DNA of 9,275 nt from Pseudomonadota bacterium (GTDB taxonomy: Bacteria; Pseudomonadota; Alphaproteobacteria; Rhizobiales; Hyphomicrobiaceae). A program made the translations under genes and the position numbers. This document shows, piece by piece, positions 6,023 through 9,275 of this stretch; position 1 is the stretch's first letter, and every line of letters starts with the position of its first letter. The stretch is from assembly GCA_023412745.1 (NCBI GenBank), contig JAEZBZ010000266.1:1-9275 (forward strand), given 5' to 3'. Under the pieces are notes generated by a model, which saw nothing but the letters and a program-made list of their open reading frames with translations, did not search any database and was not told the origin of the DNA.

Positions 6023-6568
6023 TTATTGCGGCTTTGGTGCGTCGGCCAGCGCCTTTTCAGCGCTGACGCGCGCGGCTTCCGCGGCCTGACGCGCGGCGCG
6101 CTCTTTGGTCAACTGATCATTGAGATCCTGTGCGTCCTTGACCGCCTTGTCGCGCGCGGCTTCAGCCGCCGTCAGGCGTTTGCGCAGGTCCTGTTCGGCG
6201 TTTGCGGATTTGGCAGACTGTTCGCGATAGGTCGCAATTTCAGCCTGGGCCTTTTCCAACGCCGAACGGGCGGCAGAAGCAGCTTCCTTGGCGGCGGCCT
6301 GGGCTGCCTTGGCGCTGGTTTCAGCGGCTTCCTTGGCGGCGGTGGCGGCGCGTTCAGCCAAAACCTTGGCCTCGGCGGCGGCCTTCTCCGTGGCTTCGCG
6401 GGCGGCGCCCAAAGCCTTCTTGAGATCGCTTTCAATCGTTCCGCGCGCGGCTTCGGCGGAGCTGGCGCGTTGCTCCGCGGACGTCGCCTTGCCGTACTGC
6501 CAAGCGCCCAACGTCAGCGCGACGGCTGCCACGGCTGCTACGATCTTGCCGCTTGTCGTCTCAAACAT
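6023..6568 (-). CDS. alanine-rich coiled-coil protein with N-terminal membrane anchor, function unknown
   Basis: Not recognised as a named family. The 181-residue protein begins with a hydrophobic stretch (about 9-22, KIVAAVAAVALTLGAW) that looks like an uncleaved signal anchor. From about residue 30 to 175 it is one long Ala/Lys/Glu/Gln helix. Alanine makes up 60 of 181 residues; there is no proline before residue 178 and no cysteine or histidine. The middle (about 71-114) can be laid out in 11-residue units (starting AERAAT, AETSAK, AKEAAS, LEKAQA), a hendecad spacing. It ends in APKPQ. A ribosome site GGAGGA (6581 down to 6576) sits 7 bases before the ATG, supporting expression. It is divergent from the hydroxylase operon and convergent with the aminotransferase. 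A periplasmic or envelope structural role is possible, but low-complexity composition makes homology claims unsafe. Confidence 0.72.
   Translation of the reverse strand: MFETTSGKIVAAVAAVALTLGAWQYGKATSAEQRASSAEAARGTIESDLKKALGAAREATEKAAAEAKVLAERAATAAKEAAETSAKAAQAAAKEAASAARSALEKAQAEIATYREQSAKSANAEQDLRKRLTAAEAARDKAVKDAQDLNDQLTKERAARQAAEAARVSAEKALADAPKPQ
6282..6342. repeat. 16-base direct repeat inside the coiled-coil gene
   Basis: GCTTCCTTGGCGGCGG occurs at 6282-6297 and exactly again at 6327-6342, 45 bases (15 codons) apart. On the minus strand both copies encode an AAKEA segment. In-frame spacing and exact identity suggest internal duplication of helix units rather than codon bias alone. Confidence 0.7.
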
Positions 6569-6600
6569 AGTCCTGTCCTCCCCACCCTTCGACGGCGGTG

Positions 6601-6629
6601 ATTATGCCAATCATTCGCGTCAGCTAAAA
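6601..6629 (-). promoter_or_regulatory. candidate sigma-70 promoter for the coiled-coil gene
   Basis: On the minus strand, CATAAT (6606 to 6601) matches five of six bases of the -10 consensus, with a weak TTTTAG (6629 to 6624) at 17-base spacing. The start would be near 6594, leaving a leader of about 26 bases before the ATG and enclosing the GGAGGA site. The -35 match is poor. Confidence 0.35.
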
Positions 6630-6730
6630 GACTGATTCTTGGCGACAGGAGCCCTGACGGCAGCGATTTTTGGGCGATGGTTGCGTCAAATCCGGGGGAG
6701 TTTGGGATGCCGAGGTAGCCGAAACCGTTG

Positions 6731-6759
6731 TTGCCGACAAGCGCCAGAGATAGTCTATT
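6731..6759 (+). promoter_or_regulatory. candidate promoter for the molybdenum hydroxylase operon
   Basis: TTGCCG (6731-6736) and TCTATT (6754-6759) are separated by 17 bases and each match four of six consensus positions. This would start transcription near 6766 and give a leader of about 118 bases containing the inverted repeats at 6790-6831. The match is modest for GC-rich DNA. Confidence 0.28.
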
Positions 6760-6789
6760 GGCCTAGAACAACAACAGGCGTCGTGAGGA

Positions 6790-6831
6790 GGGCGCCAGCC
6801 CGCGTCCGCAAAATAAGGGGCGCCCGGACGC
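6790..6831 (+). repeat. interleaved inverted repeats (A-B-A'-B') in the hydroxylase leader
   Basis: GGGCGCC (6790-6796) pairs with GGCGCCC (6819-6825), and GCGTCCG (6802-6808) pairs with CGGACGC (6825-6831). All seven pairs of each stem are perfect, and the stems share base 6825. The order A-B-A'-B' means the RNA could form either hairpin or a compact pseudoknot with the A-rich loop CAAAATAA between B and A'. It ends about 52 bases before the iron-sulfur subunit start. Each A arm contains the self-palindrome GGCGCC, so chance in GC-rich DNA is not excluded. Confidence 0.4.
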
Positions 6832-6883
6832 CGTCCACTGAGCCAGCCAATGCAAAAATGGTAGCCAAGAGGATACGCCACCC

Positions 6884-7378
6884 ATGAAAACTGTCTCGAT
6901 GACCGTCAACGGCAGACCGGCCAAGGCCGAGGTCGAGCCGCGCACCCTTCTGGTGCACTTTCTACGCGAAAACCAGCGTCTGACCGGTACGCATGTGGGC
7001 TGCGACACCAGCCAGTGTGGCGCCTGCGTCGTGTTGGTCAATGGTCGCGGGGTAAAGAGCTGCACGACACTGGCGATGTCCTGTGAGGGCGCCGACGTCA
7101 TCACCATCGAAGGGCTATCCGATGGCGACACGCTGCATCCGATGCAAGCGGCGTTCCGCGAGTATCACGCGCTGCAGTGCGGATACTGTACCCCCGGCAT
7201 GATCATGGCGGCCATGGATATGGTCGGCCGCAAGGGCACCAACCTTGACGAGCACACCATCCGCGAGGAGCTCGAAGGCAACATCTGCCGCTGTACCGGC
7301 TACCACAACATCGTTCGGGCTATCCAGGCCGGCGCCGCCGCCATGGAAACCGCTGATGTTAAACAGGCTGCTGAATAG
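6884..7378 (+). CDS. [2Fe-2S] subunit of a CoxS-like molybdenum hydroxylase
   Basis: A 164-residue small subunit of the xanthine dehydrogenase/CO dehydrogenase superfamily. It carries electrons from the molybdenum centre to the FAD subunit through two [2Fe-2S] clusters. The N-terminal plant-ferredoxin-like domain has Cys40, Cys45, Cys48 and Cys60 (GCDTSQCGAC, then KSC). The C-terminal four-helix domain has Cys99, Cys102, Cys135 and Cys137 (QCGYCTPGM, NICRCTGY). All eight ligands are present and length is normal for CoxS. The ATG at 6884 has AAGAGGA (6867-6873) upstream. The large subunit starts 26 bases after its stop, so the two are cotranscribed. It precedes the large subunit, as in form II (S-L-M) operons; form I operons run M-S-L. 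The name coxS is used only by similarity because the enzyme's substrate is unknown. Confidence 0.94.
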   Translation: MKTVSMTVNGRPAKAEVEPRTLLVHFLRENQRLTGTHVGCDTSQCGACVVLVNGRGVKSCTTLAMSCEGADVITIEGLSDGDTLHPMQAAFREYHALQCGYCTPGMIMAAMDMVGRKGTNLDEHTIREELEGNICRCTGYHNIVRAIQAGAAAMETADVKQAAE

Positions 7379-7404
7379 CGCCGTCGGATAGCGAGGAACA
7401 TCCC

Positions 7405-9275
7405 ATGACCACTTCAGGCATCGGTGCCTCCGTGCGGCGCGTGGAAGATCAAAGGTTCATCACCGGCGCTGGCCAGTACGTCGACGACATCAATCGTCCG
7501 GGCCAGACCTATGCCGTATTTGTGCGCTCGCCGCATGCGCACGCCACCATCAACGGCATCGATACGGCGGCCGCCAAGGCAGCGCCGGGTGTCGTCGGTG
7601 TCTTCACCGGCGCGGATCTCGCCAAGGACAAGATCGGCGGATTGATCTGCGGCTGGATGATCCATTCCAAGGACGGCTCGCCGATGAAGGCGGGCGCGCA
7701 TCCCGCGCTGGCTGTCGGCAAGGTGCGTTATGTCGGCGATCACGTGGCGGTCGTCATCGCCGAGACGCTGGCGCAGGCCCGCGATGCGGCCGAGCTGGTC
7801 GAGGTGGATTATGACCCGCTTCCGGTTGCGGTAGATCTCGCCACATCGCAGGAGGCAGGCCAGCCGCAGATCCACGATGAGGCGCCGGGCAACACCGTGT
7901 ACGAATGGCACCTGGGCAACAAGGACGAGACGGACGCCGCCTTCGCCAAGGCCAAGCACGTCACAAAGCTCGATCTGGTCAACAACCGGCTGATCCCGAA
8001 TGCGATGGAGCCGCGCGCCGCGATTGGCGACTATGACAGCGGCACCGGCACCTTCACGCTTTGGACCACCAGCCAGAACCCACACGTGGCGCGCCTGGTG
8101 CTATCGGCATTCATCGGCATCGCGCCGGAGAACAAGCTGCGCGTCATCGCGCCGGATGTCGGCGGCGGCTTCGGCTCCAAGATCTTTATCTATGCTGAGG
8201 AAACGGTGTGCGCCTGGGCATCGCGGAAAGTGCGCCGTCCGGTGAAATGGACGGCCGATCGCAGCGAGGCGTTCCTGGCCGACGCGCATGGCCGCGACCA
8301 CGTCACCACCGCTGAACTGGCGGTCGATGGCGACGGCAAGATCCTGGCGCTCAGGGCCAAGACCAAAGCCAATCTCGGCGCCTATCTCTCGACCTTCTCG
8401 TCGTCGGTGCCGACCTATCTGTACGCGCCGCTTCTGTCGGGGCTGTACAACATTCCCGCGATCTACTGTGAGGTGGATGGCGTCTACACCAGCACCGCGC
8501 CGGTCGATGCCTATCGCGGCGCGGGCCGGCCGGAGGCGACCTACGTGGTCGAGCGGCTGGTTGAGGTGACGGCGCGGCAGCTCGGGCTCGATCCGGCCGA
8601 GTTCCGCCGGAAGAACTTCATCACGCAGTTCCCGCACGCGACGCCGGTCATCATGACCTACGACGCGGGTGACTATGATGCGTCGATGCGCAAAGCGTTG
8701 GAGATGGCCGACTACGCCAACATCGGCAAGCGCAAGGCCGAAAGCGCCAAGAAGGGGCTGCTGCGCGGCATCGGCTTCTCTGCCTACATCGAGGCGTGCG
8801 GTATCGCGCCGTCGAAGGCGGTTGGCGCGCTGGGTGCTGGCGTAGGTCTGTGGGAGTCGGCGGAAGTCCGGGTCAATCCGGTCGGTACGGTTGAAATTCT
8901 CACCGGATCGCACAGCCACGGCCAGGGCCATGAGACCACCTTCGCTCAGCTCGTATCGCACCGGCTCGGCATCCCGATCGAGCAGGTCTCGATTGTCCAC
9001 GGCGACACCGACAAGGTGCAGATGGGTATGGGTACCTACGGGTCCCGGTCCGGCGCCGTTGGTATGAGCGCGATCTATAAGGCGATCGACAAGGTGATCG
9101 CGAAGGGCACTGTCGTCGCCGCCGCTTGCATGGAGGTGCCGGAGGATACGGTCGACTTCAACGAAGGCGTGTTCTCTGCGCGCGGCACCAACAAGTCGAT
9201 GGCGTTCGGCGAAGTGGCGCTGCAGGCCTACGTGGCGCACAAGTTCGATACCGAGAAGATCGAGCCGGGCTTGAA
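7405..9275 (+). CDS. molybdopterin-binding large subunit, form II CoxL-like hydroxylase, partial
   Basis: The first 623 residues of the catalytic subunit of a xanthine dehydrogenase-family molybdenum hydroxylase; the C-terminus, with the catalytic glutamate, lies beyond the window. The N-terminal aldehyde oxidase/xanthine dehydrogenase a/b hammerhead domain covers about residues 18-140. The cofactor-binding VGGGFGSK is at 252-259, and a later GSHSHGQGHETT block contacts the cofactor. The active-site loop reads AYRGAGR (369-375), diagnostic of form II; true form I CO dehydrogenases have AYxCSFR with the copper-binding cysteine. The enzyme therefore probably hydroxylates another substrate (aldehyde, N-heterocycle or similar), though form II proteins are often labelled CO dehydrogenase. 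The ATG at 7405 follows GAGGAA (7393-7398). A CoxM-like FAD subunit is expected downstream. No frameshift or stop is seen in the part present. Confidence 0.94.
   Translation, partial: MTTSGIGASVRRVEDQRFITGAGQYVDDINRPGQTYAVFVRSPHAHATINGIDTAAAKAAPGVVGVFTGADLAKDKIGGLICGWMIHSKDGSPMKAGAHPALAVGKVRYVGDHVAVVIAETLAQARDAAELVEVDYDPLPVAVDLATSQEAGQPQIHDEAPGNTVYEWHLGNKDETDAAFAKAKHVTKLDLVNNRLIPNAMEPRAAIGDYDSGTGTFTLWTTSQNPHVARLVLSAFIGIAPENKLRVIAPDVGGGFGSKIFIYAEETVCAWASRKVRRPVKWTADRSEAFLADAHGRDHVTTAELAVDGDGKILALRAKTKANLGAYLSTFSSSVPTYLYAPLLSGLYNIPAIYCEVDGVYTSTAPVDAYRGAGRPEATYVVERLVEVTARQLGLDPAEFRRKNFITQFPHATPVIMTYDAGDYDASMRKALEMADYANIGKRKAESAKKGLLRGIGFSAYIEACGIAPSKAVGALGAGVGLWESAEVRVNPVGTVEILTGSHSHGQGHETTFAQLVSHRLGIPIEQVSIVHGDTDKVQMGMGTYGSRSGAVGMSAIYKAIDKVIAKGTVVAAACMEVPEDTVDFNEGVFSARGTNKSMAFGEVALQAYVAHKFDTEKIEPGL

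Larger units (their letters stand above)
6569..6883. other. 315-base divergent intergenic region
   Basis: This gap separates the coiled-coil gene (minus) from the molybdenum hydroxylase operon (plus). It holds a ribosome site for the coiled-coil gene, candidate promoters in both directions, and interleaved inverted repeats at 6790-6831. I saw no convincing small gene, tRNA or insertion sequence in it. Open frames here lack ribosome sites and run into neighbouring genes in other frames. Confidence 0.6.

Noticed and set aside
8101..9240. 379-codon open frame on the minus strand
   Set aside because: It is antisense to the molybdopterin subunit, whose motifs are intact; the composition is that of a shadow frame.
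7405..9275. Assignment as a true (form I) CO dehydrogenase
   Set aside because: The active-site loop is AYRGAGR, not AYxCSFR, so the copper-binding cysteine of form I is missing.

Overview
The window is GC-rich, densely coded DNA from what is most likely an alphaproteobacterium, probably in the Hyphomicrobiales (Bradyrhizobium/Rhodoplanes-like). This rests on the GC-rich codon use, the gene families present (TSUP exporter, RraA-like aldolase with an enolase-superfamily enzyme, a catalase-like peroxidase with cytochrome b561, form II CoxSL) and one possible EcfG-type promoter. It is inferred by eye, not from a search. No tRNA, rRNA, CRISPR array, transposase or phage gene was seen. Nine protein genes are supported; the first and last run off the window.

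Layout. (1) Positions 1-625, minus strand: 5' part of a TSUP (TauE/SafE) anion exporter. (2) Positions 626-801: divergent regulatory gap. (3) Positions 802-2707, plus strand: a tight two-gene operon, an RraA-like 4-hydroxy-4-methyl-2-oxoglutarate aldolase-type protein followed 7 bases later by a mandelate racemase/enolase-superfamily enzyme whose residues suggest an acid dehydratase. A strong hairpin follows its stop codon. (4) Positions 2888-4590, plus strand: a membrane-anchored mini-catalase (SrpA-type heme peroxidase) and a cytochrome b561 separated by 2 bases, preceded by a possible EcfG stress promoter. (5) Positions 4682-5977, plus strand: a class III aminotransferase resembling glutamate-1-semialdehyde aminomutase. 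(6) Positions 6023-6568, minus strand: a 33% alanine, proline-free, membrane-anchored coiled-coil protein of unknown function. (7) Positions 6569-6883: divergent leader region with interleaved inverted repeats. (8) Positions 6884 to the end, plus strand: the [2Fe-2S] subunit and molybdopterin subunit of a form II 'aerobic CO dehydrogenase-like' hydroxylase, in the S-L order of form II operons.

How they fit. The aldolase-like and dehydratase-like enzymes look like two consecutive steps of a hydroxy-acid or sugar-acid catabolic route, with the divergent exporter possibly removing an anionic end product. The peroxidase and b561 look like a quinol-driven periplasmic peroxide-reducing pair. The molybdenum hydroxylase is not a proven CO dehydrogenase, because it has AYRGAGR rather than the form I AYxCSFR loop. 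I see no single entirely new system. The best leads are the RraA/enolase pair, the peroxidase/b561 pair with its possible stress promoter, the leader structure before the hydroxylase operon, and the unexplained coiled-coil protein.
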